Shown here: positions 1-7,646 of the stretch, piece after piece
How positions within the stretch are numbered: the first letter of the stretch is position 1
Layout: each line of letters opens with the position of its first letter
Source: Candidatus Methanomethylophilaceae archaeon
GTDB taxonomy: Archaea; Thermoplasmatota; Thermoplasmata; Methanomassiliicoccales; Methanomethylophilaceae
Reading direction: 5' to 3'
Length of the DNA stretch: 12,902 nt
Assembly: GCA_016297775.1 (NCBI GenBank)
Contig: JAEDGA010000036.1
Location: 1 to 12,902, forward strand
Made by a program: the position numbers and the translations under genes
The notes under the pieces: generated by a model
Databases searched by the model: none
Told to the model about the DNA's origin: nothing
What the model saw: the letters and a program-made list of their open reading frames with translations, nothing else

Positions 1-2162
1 TCCAGGAGGACATCTTCTTCATGGACATCAGGTCCTACGGAAAGGAGTTCGAGGCCTACATCAAGAGGGCCGAGACCCAGTACAAGATCAACATGCACAG
101 GGGAGCACGTGTCTCCAACATCGAGGAGGACCCTGTCACCAAGAAGCTCACCGTCAACTACACCAACAAAGAGGGTGACGCAGTCGGAGAGGTCTACGAC
201 CTCGTCGTCCTGTCCATCGGACTGAACCCGCCCGCGGATGCAGAGAACCTCTCCAAGGTCCTCGGTGTCAACCTCAACGAGTACGGTTTCTGTGAGACCT
301 CCGTCTTCAAGCCCCTCGAGACCTCCAGGCCCGGTATCCTCGTGTCCGGAGCATTCTCCGCACCCAAGGACATCCCGACCACCGTCGCAGAGTCCTCCGG
401 AGCAGCAGCAAAGGCCGGATCCTACATCGTCGACGAGAACTTCGAGCCCTGCGCACCCAAGGAGTACCCCGCAGAGAAGGACGTCTCCGGAAAGGACGCA
501 CGCATCGGAGTTTGGGTCTGCGAGTGCGGTATCAACATCGGTGCAACCGTCGATGTCCCCGCTGTCGCAGAGTACGCGAAGACCCTGCCCAACGTGGTCT
601 ACGCAACCACCACCATGTACGCATGCGCACAGGACTGTCTCAAGGCGATCTCCGAGGCAATCACCACCTACGACCTCACCCGTGTCGTCGTCGCATCCTG
701 TACCCCCAGGACCCACGAGCCCCTCTTCAGGGTCGCCTGCCGTGAGGGAGGACTGAACCCCTACCTCTTCAACATGGCGAACATCCGTGACCAGTGTTCC
801 TGGATCCACATGCACGAGCCCGAGGCCGCCACCAAGAAGGCCAAGGATCTCATCAGGATGGCAATCGCCAAGGCAGCTCTCCTCGAGCCTCTCCAGGGTT
901 CCAAGATCCCCGTGACCAACGCAGCAGCGGTCATCGGAGGAGGAATCACCGGAATGACCACCGCCCTCGACATCGCAGCACAGGGCATCCCCGTCCACCT
1001 CGTGGAGAAGGAGGCTCAGCTGGGAGGTCACGCACTGAAGTTCAGGCACAAGGAGGACGGAGTCGACACTCAGGAGTTCGTAAAGGGCCTGATCGAGAAG
1101 GTCAACAACAACAAGCTCATCACCGTTCACATGAACGCTGAGATCAAGGACCTGCCCGGATTCGTCGGAAACTTCCGCCTCCAGCTCATGGACGGAACCG
1201 ACGAGCCTGTCGGAGCAGTCATTCTTGCGATCGGAGCACCCCCCTACCAGCCCACCGAGTTCAACTACGGTAAGGACCCCAAGGTCAAGACCAACATCGA
1301 GATCGAGAACGAGTTCGCGGACGGAAAGTTCAACGCCAAGAACGTCGCATTCATCCAGTGCGTCGGATCCAGGAACGACAATGTCGCATACTGCAGCCGT
1401 GTCTGCTGTACCGCCGCTCTCAGGAACGCGATCCAGATCAAACTGGCAGACCCCACCGCCAACGTCACCATCTTCCACAAGGACATCAGGACCTATGGAT
1501 TCCGCGAGGAGATGTACAGGAAGGCATCCGAGGTCGGAGTCAGGTTCCTCAGGTACGACGAGGCCGCACCCCTGCCCTCTTACGACGGCAACAACGTGAC
1601 CGCCTTCGACATGACCCTCGGATGCGAGGTATCCGTTCCTGTCGACTGTGTCGTTCTCAGCACCGGTATCGCACCTGCACGCGAGGAGAAGGAAGTCATC
1701 GCAAAGATGCTCAAGGTCCCCATCAGCAAGGATGGATTCTACTTCGAGGCCCACCAGAAGCTCAGGCCCGTCGACTTCGCAACCGAGGGAGTCTACGTCG
1801 CCGGACTCGCACACTGGCCCAAGCACATGGACGAGTGTATCGCACAGGGATCCGGAGCAGCCTCCAGGGCACTCACCGTCATCTCCAAGCCCTTCCTCAC
1901 CTCTGAGGGAATCGTCGCTTCCGTCAACGAGTCCTACTGTGACGGATGCGGTGTCTGCGAGGGATGCTGTGAGTACAAGGCAATCACCATCATCGATACC
2001 GATGCCGGAAAGAAGTCCAACGTCAACGCAGGACTCTGTAAGGGATGCGGATGCTGTGTCGCAGCATGTCCGTCCGGAGCAATGGAACAGAAGGGATTCA
2101 AGAACAACCAGATCCTCGCAGAGGTCGATGCTTGTCTTGACTTCCCCGTAGGAGGAGAGTGA
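1..2162 (+). CDS. hdrA: CoB-CoM heterodisulfide reductase subunit A, 3' part (5' end outside window)
   Basis: HdrA is the FAD and iron-sulfur subunit that carries out flavin-based electron bifurcation in the cytoplasmic MvhADG-HdrABC complex. The frame is open from base 3, and the residues before the ATG at 21 (QEDIFF) continue the family pattern, so the true start lies upstream. Numbering from that Met, residues 1-145 match the C-terminal half of an HdrA FAD domain (MDIRSYGKEF, VVLSIG, LETSRPGILVSGAF, SGAAAKA). A complete-looking second unit follows: the HdrA N-terminal iron-sulfur domain (C167-x-C169, C202, C206, SCTPRTHEP at C227), an FAD fold with GGGITG at 306-311, a Cys-rich VGSR..YCSRVCC stretch at 448-463, and a C-terminal 2x[4Fe-4S] ferredoxin (C640/643/646/650; C673/676/679/683-Pro). 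The usual ferredoxin inserted in the FAD fold is not seen near 385-398. The stop lies 4 bases before mvhD. Identity is certain; the fused architecture is read from internal homology. Confidence 0.95.
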   Translation, partial: QEDIFFMDIRSYGKEFEAYIKRAETQYKINMHRGARVSNIEEDPVTKKLTVNYTNKEGDAVGEVYDLVVLSIGLNPPADAENLSKVLGVNLNEYGFCETSVFKPLETSRPGILVSGAFSAPKDIPTTVAESSGAAAKAGSYIVDENFEPCAPKEYPAEKDVSGKDARIGVWVCECGINIGATVDVPAVAEYAKTLPNVVYATTTMYACAQDCLKAISEAITTYDLTRVVVASCTPRTHEPLFRVACREGGLNPYLFNMANIRDQCSWIHMHEPEAATKKAKDLIRMAIAKAALLEPLQGSKIPVTNAAAVIGGGITGMTTALDIAAQGIPVHLVEKEAQLGGHALKFRHKEDGVDTQEFVKGLIEKVNNNKLITVHMNAEIKDLPGFVGNFRLQLMDGTDEPVGAVILAIGAPPYQPTEFNYGKDPKVKTNIEIENEFADGKFNAKNVAFIQCVGSRNDNVAYCSRVCCTAALRNAIQIKLADPTANVTIFHKDIRTYGFREEMYRKASEVGVRFLRYDEAAPLPSYDGNNVTAFDMTLGCEVSVPVDCVVLSTGIAPAREEKEVIAKMLKVPISKDGFYFEAHQKLRPVDFATEGVYVAGLAHWPKHMDECIAQGSGAASRALTVISKPFLTSEGIVASVNESYCDGCGVCEGCCEYKAITIIDTDAGKKSNVNAGLCKGCGCCVAACPSGAMEQKGFKNNQILAEVDACLDFPVGGE

Positions 2163-2166
2163 ATCC

Positions 2167-2583
2167 ATGGCAGATTTCGAGCCTAGAATCGTTGCATTCT
2201 GTTGCAACTGGTGTTCATATGCGGGAGCCGATGGAGCAGGAGTCGCAAGGCTTCAGATGCCCACCAACTTCCGTATCATCAGGACCATGTGCTCCGCACG
2301 TGTCGATCCCGAGTTCGTCCTCAGGGCGTTCGCAAAGGGTGCCGACGGAGTCATCGTCCTCGGATGTCACCCTGCAGACTGCCACTACATCGGTGGTAAC
2401 TACAGGGCAAGGAGGAGAATCGCCCTTCTTAGGATGGTTCTCGAGCAGTACGGATTCGATCCCAAGAGGCTGAAGCTCGAGTGGGTTTCCGCTTCCGAGG
2501 GAGAGAAGTTCCAGAAGACCATCGTGGAGTTCGTCGACACAATCAAGGCGCTCGGACCCACACCTCTCGTTAAGGAGGAGTAA
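2167..2583 (+). CDS. mvhD: F420-non-reducing hydrogenase iron-sulfur subunit D
   Basis: MvhD is the small [2Fe-2S] protein that links the MvhAG hydrogenase to HdrA and passes electrons from H2 oxidation to the bifurcating flavin. The 138-residue product has the family's usual length. It shows the cysteine pattern FCCNWCSYAGAD (C12, C13, C16), MCSAR (C42) and LGCHPADCHY (C67, C72). The ATG is preceded by a GGAGGAG ribosome binding site that overlaps the end of hdrA, with only 4 bases between the two genes. The stop codon lies 2 bases before the mvhG start, so the genes are one transcription unit. In some methanogens MvhD is fused to HdrA; here it is a separate protein. Confidence 0.96.
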   Translation: MADFEPRIVAFCCNWCSYAGADGAGVARLQMPTNFRIIRTMCSARVDPEFVLRAFAKGADGVIVLGCHPADCHYIGGNYRARRRIALLRMVLEQYGFDPKRLKLEWVSASEGEKFQKTIVEFVDTIKALGPTPLVKEE

Positions 2584-2585
2584 AT

Positions 2586-3848
2586 ATGGGATTCGTTGAC
2601 AAACTCAAAGGTCTCTTCAAGAAGAACGGGGATGCGGCGGCAGCACCCAAGGCAGCAGCCCCCGCAGCACCCAAGGCGGAGCCTGCCGCGGCAGCACCCA
2701 AGGCAGCAGCTCCCGCAGCCGCACCTGTCAAGGGCGAGTCCACCATGGGTGGATCCGTCTACGCCAGCACCTGCGCGCTCAAGCCCATTCCCGGATACGT
2801 TCCCGAGCTGGGAGCGCCCGCGAGCGGAAAGATCAAGGTCGCACTCTACTGGGCAGCAGCCTGCGGTGGATGTGATGTGTCCGTTCTCGACAGTGACGAG
2901 AAGGTCCTGAACATCGGAGACATGGCAGACATCGTCATGTGGCCTGTCGCCTCCGACGGAAAGGAGAAGGACATCGAGGAGATGGAGGACGGTTCTATCA
3001 CCGTCTCCATCATCAACGGAGCAGTCAGGAACCAGGAGAACGAGCACATGGTCAAGCTCCTCAGGAAGAAGTCCGCACTCGTCGTCTGCTACGGAACCTG
3101 CGCATGCTTCGGTGGAACCCCCGCACTCGCCAACCTCGTCCCCAACGGAAAGGAGGAGATCCTGGACTACGTCTACAAACAGACCCCCAGCTCCGCCGCG
3201 TTCTGCGAGGCATACCCCGACAAGCCCCACGTCCCCCAGACCGAGACCGTCGTCCCCGAGGGAACCCTCACTCTCCCCGGACTCTACGACGTCGTCAAGT
3301 CCCTCGACCAGGTCATCGACGTGGACTACTACGTCCCCGGATGCCCGCCCACCCAGGAGACTCTCGGTGAGCTCCTCAGCGCTGTCGTCGACTTCGTCTA
3401 CAACGGCGTAGCTCTGCCCCCCAAGGGAACCATGATCGGAGTCACCAAGAGGACCCTGTGCGAGGAGTGCCCCAGGCACAAGGAGAACAGGAGAATCGAG
3501 GCACCTCTCGAGCCCTATCAGGTCGATGTCGACCCCGACCTCTGCCTGATGGACCAGGGAATCCTCTGTCTCGGTGCCGCAACCGTCGGAGGATGCGGTG
3601 CGAAGTGTACCCGTGTAGGCCAGCCCTGCCGTGGATGCTACGGACCCACCGACGCCGTTACCGAGCAGGGAGCATCGGTCTTCACCGCGGTCGCATCCCT
3701 GTTCCCCGTCATCGACGAGGACCCCACCTGCAAAGAGGATAAGATCATCGACATCATGTCCTGCATCAAGGACCCTCTGGGTTACTTCTATGCATACACG
3801 ATGTCCAAGTCGCTGATCAAGAGATCAGTCAAAGAAGGAGGTCAGTAA
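2586..3848 (+). CDS. mvhG: F420-non-reducing [NiFe]-hydrogenase small subunit with N-terminal extension
   Basis: MvhG is the small subunit of the group 3c [NiFe]-hydrogenase and carries the iron-sulfur relay from the NiFe site in MvhA toward MvhD. The core starts near residue 82 (KIKVALYW). It shows AACGGCD (C93, C96), CYGTCACFGG (C168-C174) and PGCPPT (C253), then a Cys-rich C-terminal cluster domain (C292, C295, C320, C328, C337, C341, C348, C351). At 420 residues it is longer than the roughly 300 I expect, because of an extension at residues 1-80: a basic, amphipathic start (MGFVDKLKGLFKKNGD), then about 35 residues of Ala/Pro/Lys repeats. The ATG at 2586 has a strong AAGGAGGAG site, whereas the internal Met54 has no convincing one, so the long form is preferred. 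The stop abuts the mvhA start. Confidence 0.95.
   Translation: MGFVDKLKGLFKKNGDAAAAPKAAAPAAPKAEPAAAAPKAAAPAAAPVKGESTMGGSVYASTCALKPIPGYVPELGAPASGKIKVALYWAAACGGCDVSVLDSDEKVLNIGDMADIVMWPVASDGKEKDIEEMEDGSITVSIINGAVRNQENEHMVKLLRKKSALVVCYGTCACFGGTPALANLVPNGKEEILDYVYKQTPSSAAFCEAYPDKPHVPQTETVVPEGTLTLPGLYDVVKSLDQVIDVDYYVPGCPPTQETLGELLSAVVDFVYNGVALPPKGTMIGVTKRTLCEECPRHKENRRIEAPLEPYQVDVDPDLCLMDQGILCLGAATVGGCGAKCTRVGQPCRGCYGPTDAVTEQGASVFTAVASLFPVIDEDPTCKEDKIIDIMSCIKDPLGYFYAYTMSKSLIKRSVKEGGQ
2640..2710 (+). repeat. Short direct repeats encoding the MvhG Ala/Pro/Lys linker
   Basis: The 14-base unit GCAGCACCCAAGGC occurs three times, at 2640, 2664 and 2691. The first and third copies extend to an identical 20-base stretch (2640-2659 and 2691-2710). 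The units are in frame and encode AAPKA-type repeats. Such arrays can grow or shrink by slippage or recombination, so linker length may vary among close relatives. Confidence 0.85.
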
Positions 3849-5366
3849 ATGGCCGCACCTATCATTTGGGATGAGAAGAAGAAAGTAGATTCGAAGAGGA
3901 TCCTGATCGACCCCATCACCCGTCTCGAGGGTCACGGAAAGATCGAGATCTTCCTCGATGACAATGGAAACGTCGAGAACACCTACTGGCAGGTTCCCGA
4001 GCTCAGGGGATTCGAGAGGTTCTGCGTCGGAAGGAAGGTCACCGAGCTCAACCAGATCACCGCAAGGCTTTGCGGTGTCTGCCCCGGTGCACACCACATG
4101 GCAGCAACCAAGGCCATCGACGGATGTTACAACGCAAAGCCCACCGAGACCGCGTTCCTGATCAGGGATCTGTTCTACCACGCACACTTCGTGCACAGCC
4201 ACATCGCGCACTTCTACGCACTGGCAGCGCCCGATTTCGTCGTCGGTCCCGCAGCACCCGCAGCACAGAGGAACGTCCTCGGTGTCGTAGGAGCCGTCGG
4301 ACTCGAGCTCGGAGGAGCAGTCCTCAGGGCAAGGTCCCAGGCACAGAAGATCCAGGCAATCATCGGAGGAAAGGCCACCCACCCCCTCATGGGAGTTCCC
4401 GGAGGAGTCAGCAAGGGAGTCAACGCTTCCGAGCAGAAGGAGATCGTCAGGTACGCAGAGAACCTCGTCGAGTTCGCAAAGACCTCACTGCAGGTCCTGA
4501 AGGATGTCGTCCTCGCAAACAAGGACTACGTCGACATCATCAAGAACCCCGACCTCTACTACCAGGAGTCCTACTACATGGGTCTCGTCAACAAGGATGG
4601 AAACCTCGAGTTCCACGACGGTCCCGTCAAGGTCATCGACCAGCAGGGTAACGACTTCGACCTGTACGACCCCAAGGACTACCTCGACCACATCGCCGAG
4701 GCATGCGAACCCTGGTCCTACGAGAAGTTCCCCTACCTGAAGGCAAAGGGATACAACGGTCTCTACGCAGGTCCCGACAACGGAATCTACCGTGCGACCC
4801 CCCTCTCCAGGCTCAACGTCTGTAAGGGCATCTCCACCCCGCTGGCACAGGAGGCACTCGACGAGTACCGCGGATTCTTCAAGGATCTCGGTGTCACCGG
4901 ACCCGTGCACTTCACCCTGGCGACCCACTGGGCCAGGATCATCGAGATGATCTACGCCGCAGAGAAGACCCTTGAGGATGCTCAGCACGCAGATCTCCTC
5001 AACGGCGACATCAAGCAGACCGACCTCGTCCCCGGAGGACGCGGAGTCGGATGCGTCGAGGCACCCAGAGGAACCCTCACTCACGACTACACCTGTGACG
5101 AGAACGGAATCGTTACCGCTTGTAACATGGTCGTTGGAACCACCAACAACAACGCATCCATGAACATCGACGTCAAGAACGCCGCAAAGGGACTCATCAA
5201 GAACTTTGAGGTCTCCCCCGGTCTCTTGAACATGGTCGAGATGGCCTTCAGGGCATACGACCCGTGCAACTCCTGTGCAACCCACAGCCTGCCCGGAAAG
5301 ATGCCTCTGACTGCGGTCATCAAGTACAAGGACGGATCCGTCTTCGAGACTGTTTCCCGCGAGTGA
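3849..5366 (+). CDS. mvhA: F420-non-reducing [NiFe]-hydrogenase large (catalytic) subunit
   Basis: MvhA holds the NiFe(CN)2CO active site that splits H2 for the Mvh-Hdr complex in the cytoplasm. The four Ni ligands are visible: the N-terminal motif RLCGVCPGAHH (C75, C78) and the C-terminal motif DPCNSCATH (C473, C476, H479). The N-terminal DPITRLEGHGKIEI block is typical of large subunits. After H479 there is a 26-residue tail, the kind normally removed by a maturation endopeptidase once nickel is inserted; no such protease gene is in the window. At 505 residues it is in the expected size range. The ATG directly follows the mvhG stop (TAAATG), and AAAGGAGG lies within the end of mvhG. A UUCG hairpin starts 6 bases after the stop, making this the last gene of the operon, and no mvhB follows. 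Confidence 0.97.
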   Translation: MAAPIIWDEKKKVDSKRILIDPITRLEGHGKIEIFLDDNGNVENTYWQVPELRGFERFCVGRKVTELNQITARLCGVCPGAHHMAATKAIDGCYNAKPTETAFLIRDLFYHAHFVHSHIAHFYALAAPDFVVGPAAPAAQRNVLGVVGAVGLELGGAVLRARSQAQKIQAIIGGKATHPLMGVPGGVSKGVNASEQKEIVRYAENLVEFAKTSLQVLKDVVLANKDYVDIIKNPDLYYQESYYMGLVNKDGNLEFHDGPVKVIDQQGNDFDLYDPKDYLDHIAEACEPWSYEKFPYLKAKGYNGLYAGPDNGIYRATPLSRLNVCKGISTPLAQEALDEYRGFFKDLGVTGPVHFTLATHWARIIEMIYAAEKTLEDAQHADLLNGDIKQTDLVPGGRGVGCVEAPRGTLTHDYTCDENGIVTACNMVVGTTNNNASMNIDVKNAAKGLIKNFEVSPGLLNMVEMAFRAYDPCNSCATHSLPGKMPLTAVIKYKDGSVFETVSRE

Positions 5367-5372
5367 AACCGA

Positions 5373-5417
5373 ATGGGGGATTCGTCCCCCATCTTAAACT
5401 CTTTAGAATTTTTCTGA
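5373..5417 (+). terminator. Terminator-like UUCG hairpin after mvhA
   Basis: A perfect 8-bp stem (ATGGGGGA / TCCCCCAT, 5373-5380 and 5385-5392) is closed by a TTCG tetraloop and followed within about 20 bases by a T-rich tract (AATTTTTCTG). It begins 6 bases past the mvhA stop. It probably ends the hdrA-mvhDGA transcript, protects its 3' end, or both. Confidence 0.75.
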
Positions 5418-5422
5418 TATGT

Positions 5423-5464
5423 TACCGGTAGGTATGCGCATCGTTCAGACATATGGTGCGCATA
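5423..5464. repeat. Palindrome plus inverted repeat between convergent genes
   Basis: The perfect 8-base palindrome TACCGGTA (5423-5430) is followed two bases later by a perfect 8-bp inverted repeat, TATGCGCA / TGCGCATA (5433-5440 and 5457-5464), with a 16-base spacer that includes CATATG. The region lies between the 3' ends of mvhA and the - strand phosphoesterase. A 3' end structure for the - strand transcript is the simplest reading; a protein site is possible. The remainder of 5367-5485 shows nothing else. Confidence 0.6.
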
Positions 5465-5485
5465 TTTGTATGAAGGATGGTGCAA

Positions 5486-6250
5486 TCAGCGGCGACCTTT
5501 GCCCCAGAGACGGCATTTGACCATGTTGTCCTTCCTCTTGCCTATGTTTATCCCGTCAAGAAGATAGATCTCCATGTTGTCGATATCGATGAATTCCTCC
5601 TTCATCAACGGTCCGAGGAACTCCGTACCTTCCGCATTCACGGGCGATCCGCCCAATATCCGGTTGAATGCGGGGATTATGACGAATCTTCCTGGATATT
5701 CCTGATATCTGTCTCCGCCGGATATGAATCTCCCGCGGACCCAGCATGGCTCGGTCATCTGTTTGCTGACACCGTCCACGAATGCCATCGCAGGGTGGTT
5801 GTGTGCCATGACCAACGTGTCGCACCGCATCACATCCTCGGACGGCCAGGTGTGTCCGTGTACGAATCCCACGTCCCCGACCTTCATGCCGGTCGCAGGC
5901 ATGACCTTCACCTCCGCCGGAAGATATTCCTCGATGTTGGTGTCGTGGTTCCCGCGGACGATCGTTACTGTATTGAACACCTCGCTGAGGCGGATGAAGA
6001 AATCCGGAATCTCCCTGTATTCCTGTTTGGAAGAACCTGGTACGCTGTTCTTCACATCCCCGAGTACGAACAGTTTGTTGCAATCCCCTGCACAGGAGAG
6101 TATCTCGTCGTACATATCGTCCGTATGCGACCTTATGTGGAATCCTTTGCTCATCAGATGCGCTTCCACTCCGATGTGCAGGTCGGCTATCACCAACGCG
6201 TTGTCCACGGTCAGTGCGGGGGATCCGTAGACCGGCTGTATCTCAGTCAT
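5486..6250 (-). CDS. Archaeal SbcD/Mre11-related metallophosphoesterase
   Basis: This is a 254-residue calcineurin-like phosphoesterase of the archaeal family related to SbcD/Mre11 nucleases; the true substrate of this short family is not established. The dinuclear metal motifs are in order: DLHIG (D23, H25), GDVKN (D65), RGNHD (N101-D103), HGHTW (H131, H133) and AHNHP (H150, H152). It lacks the capping and coiled-coil regions of full Mre11/SbcD, so double-strand-break repair cannot be assumed. The start overlaps the end of the NAD(P)HX repair gene by 8 bases (6243-6250), and GAGGG lies about 8 bases upstream, so it is the downstream gene of a two-gene operon. The 3' end faces mvhA. Confidence 0.9.
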   Translation of the reverse strand: MTEIQPVYGSPALTVDNALVIADLHIGVEAHLMSKGFHIRSHTDDMYDEILSCAGDCNKLFVLGDVKNSVPGSSKQEYREIPDFFIRLSEVFNTVTIVRGNHDTNIEEYLPAEVKVMPATGMKVGDVGFVHGHTWPSEDVMRCDTLVMAHNHPAMAFVDGVSKQMTEPCWVRGRFISGGDRYQEYPGRFVIIPAFNRILGGSPVNAEGTEFLGPLMKEEFIDIDNMEIYLLDGINIGKRKDNMVKCRLWGKGRR

Positions 6251-7616
6251 CCAGACCCTCTTTCAGTGCCGATGGTATCCTGTCGGCCACATCCGATGCG
6301 GTCATGCCGTAGGATCTGTCTCCGAACGCGATCTCTCCGGCCTTCCCGCATATGTGTGCGCCGAGGCAGGCCGCATCGAATCCGGACATGCCTTTCGCCA
6401 CCAGTCCCGCAACGGTTCCGGACAGAACATCCCCGGTACCTCCCACGGTCATGCCGGAGCATCCGCTCCTGTTGCGACGGGTGTCGTATCTGGATATGAT
6501 GACATCCTCCTTACCTTTGCACAGAACGGTGATGCCTTTGGTACAGAATCCCCTGACGTCATCCTCGGACGGATCGTCCTTTCCGATCAGGGCGGACAGC
6601 TCCCTCCTGTGCGGTGTGAAAACGATCTCCTTGTCCGGAACGGAACATGCAACGGCGATGATGGCATCCGCATCTATTATCACGGGGATATCCAACTCGT
6701 TGACGATACATCTTATCGTGTCCACGGTATCCGGATCGCGTCCCAGTCCGGGACCGATGAGGAGCGCATCGGCCTTCTTGCATTCATCGGATATCATCTC
6801 CTTGTCGGATATCCTGAGGATGTCGTTGTTCAGTTGTTTGACTATGTACGACGGCGACAACGATGCTATCGGAACGAACGTGTTCTTGGGGGACAGTATC
6901 GTTACCAGATCTGTCCCCACACCCAACGCGCCCATTGCCGCCAATGCGGGGGCACCTACGAACGCTCCGCCCCCGACGATCACGAGTCTTCCGTTCTGAC
7001 CTTTGTGACTGTCCTCTTTCGGTATCGGATATCTGAGGAAATCCCCTTTGTTGACATATGTCGATGCTTCCTTGGGGATCCCGATATCCGATATCAGCAC
7101 CATACCGCACGCACTGTCCAGGGACAGGGTCTTCGCATCGTGGAACGTAACGGTGACATTCGCGAGAACGTTCTTACCGGTACCCAGTCCTGTAGGTATG
7201 TCGCAGGCGATGACGTTTTTACATGCTCTGTTCAGACCATCTATGTATCCGACATACTCGTCATTCAGCTTACCTTCCACGCCTGTGCCCAATACGCAAT
7301 CCACGATGGTATCATACTCCGACAACAGTTCATCGGAATACGGTACGGTATCCACGCCTTCCGCCATCTTCTTGCACAATCTGCTCTTGGGTGTGCGGAA
7401 TGCGGTATAATCCGCATCCACCGTAAGATATTTGGACGCGGCATATCCGTCGCCTCCGTTGTTGCCGCTTCCGCATACGAACAGTATCCTGCCCATGCCG
7501 AACGCATCCACGGCCTGTGCCAATTCCCTGCCGGCATTCTCCATGAGTGTTTCTAAGGAGATGCCAAGACATTCGGAATTCCTGTCAAGGATTCTGGCTT
7601 CCAGAGGCGTGATCAT
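6243..7616 (-). CDS. nnr: Bifunctional NAD(P)HX epimerase / ADP-dependent NAD(P)HX dehydratase
   Basis: This enzyme repairs hydrated NADH and NADPH (NADHX/NADPHX). The N-terminal YjeF domain epimerises the R form to S, and the C-terminal ribokinase-like domain dehydrates S-NAD(P)HX using ADP. The 457-residue product shows both. The epimerase half (about 1-210) has MENAGR at 25-30, GSGNNGGDG at 49-57, DCVLGTG at 106-112 and CDIPTG at 138-143. The dehydratase half (about 208-457) has GRLVIVGGG, IGPGLG at 287-292, IDADA at 314-318, FTPHRRE at 333-339 and MTVGGTGDVLSG at 389-400. The start has no ribosome binding site but an AT-rich box sits about 25 bases upstream, suggesting a leaderless mRNA. 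The following phosphoesterase overlaps it by 8 bases. Confidence 0.94.
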   Translation of the reverse strand: MITPLEARILDRNSECLGISLETLMENAGRELAQAVDAFGMGRILFVCGSGNNGGDGYAASKYLTVDADYTAFRTPKSRLCKKMAEGVDTVPYSDELLSEYDTIVDCVLGTGVEGKLNDEYVGYIDGLNRACKNVIACDIPTGLGTGKNVLANVTVTFHDAKTLSLDSACGMVLISDIGIPKEASTYVNKGDFLRYPIPKEDSHKGQNGRLVIVGGGAFVGAPALAAMGALGVGTDLVTILSPKNTFVPIASLSPSYIVKQLNNDILRISDKEMISDECKKADALLIGPGLGRDPDTVDTIRCIVNELDIPVIIDADAIIAVACSVPDKEIVFTPHRRELSALIGKDDPSEDDVRGFCTKGITVLCKGKEDVIISRYDTRRNRSGCSGMTVGGTGDVLSGTVAGLVAKGMSGFDAACLGAHICGKAGEIAFGDRSYGMTASDVADRIPSALKEGLDD

Positions 7617-7632
7617 ACCCGTCGGTATGTGT

Positions 7633-7646
7633 TACAAAATAATAAA
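7633..7646 (-). promoter_or_regulatory. TATA-like box for the nnr-phosphoesterase operon
   Basis: On the - strand TTTATTATTTTG is centred about 25 bases before the nnr ATG, the right distance for transcription starting at or near the start codon. The same bases form the T-rich tract after the srp19 hairpin. Confidence 0.55.

Noticed and set aside
2400..3479. A 359-residue frame on the - strand opposite mvhD and mvhG
   Set aside because: It is a shadow of the strongly biased + strand codons (runs of G, L, V, D) and overlaps two certain genes.
6354..7556. A 400-residue + strand frame opposite the NAD(P)HX repair gene
   Set aside because: The - strand frame has every motif of both enzyme domains; the + frame has none and is an antisense shadow.
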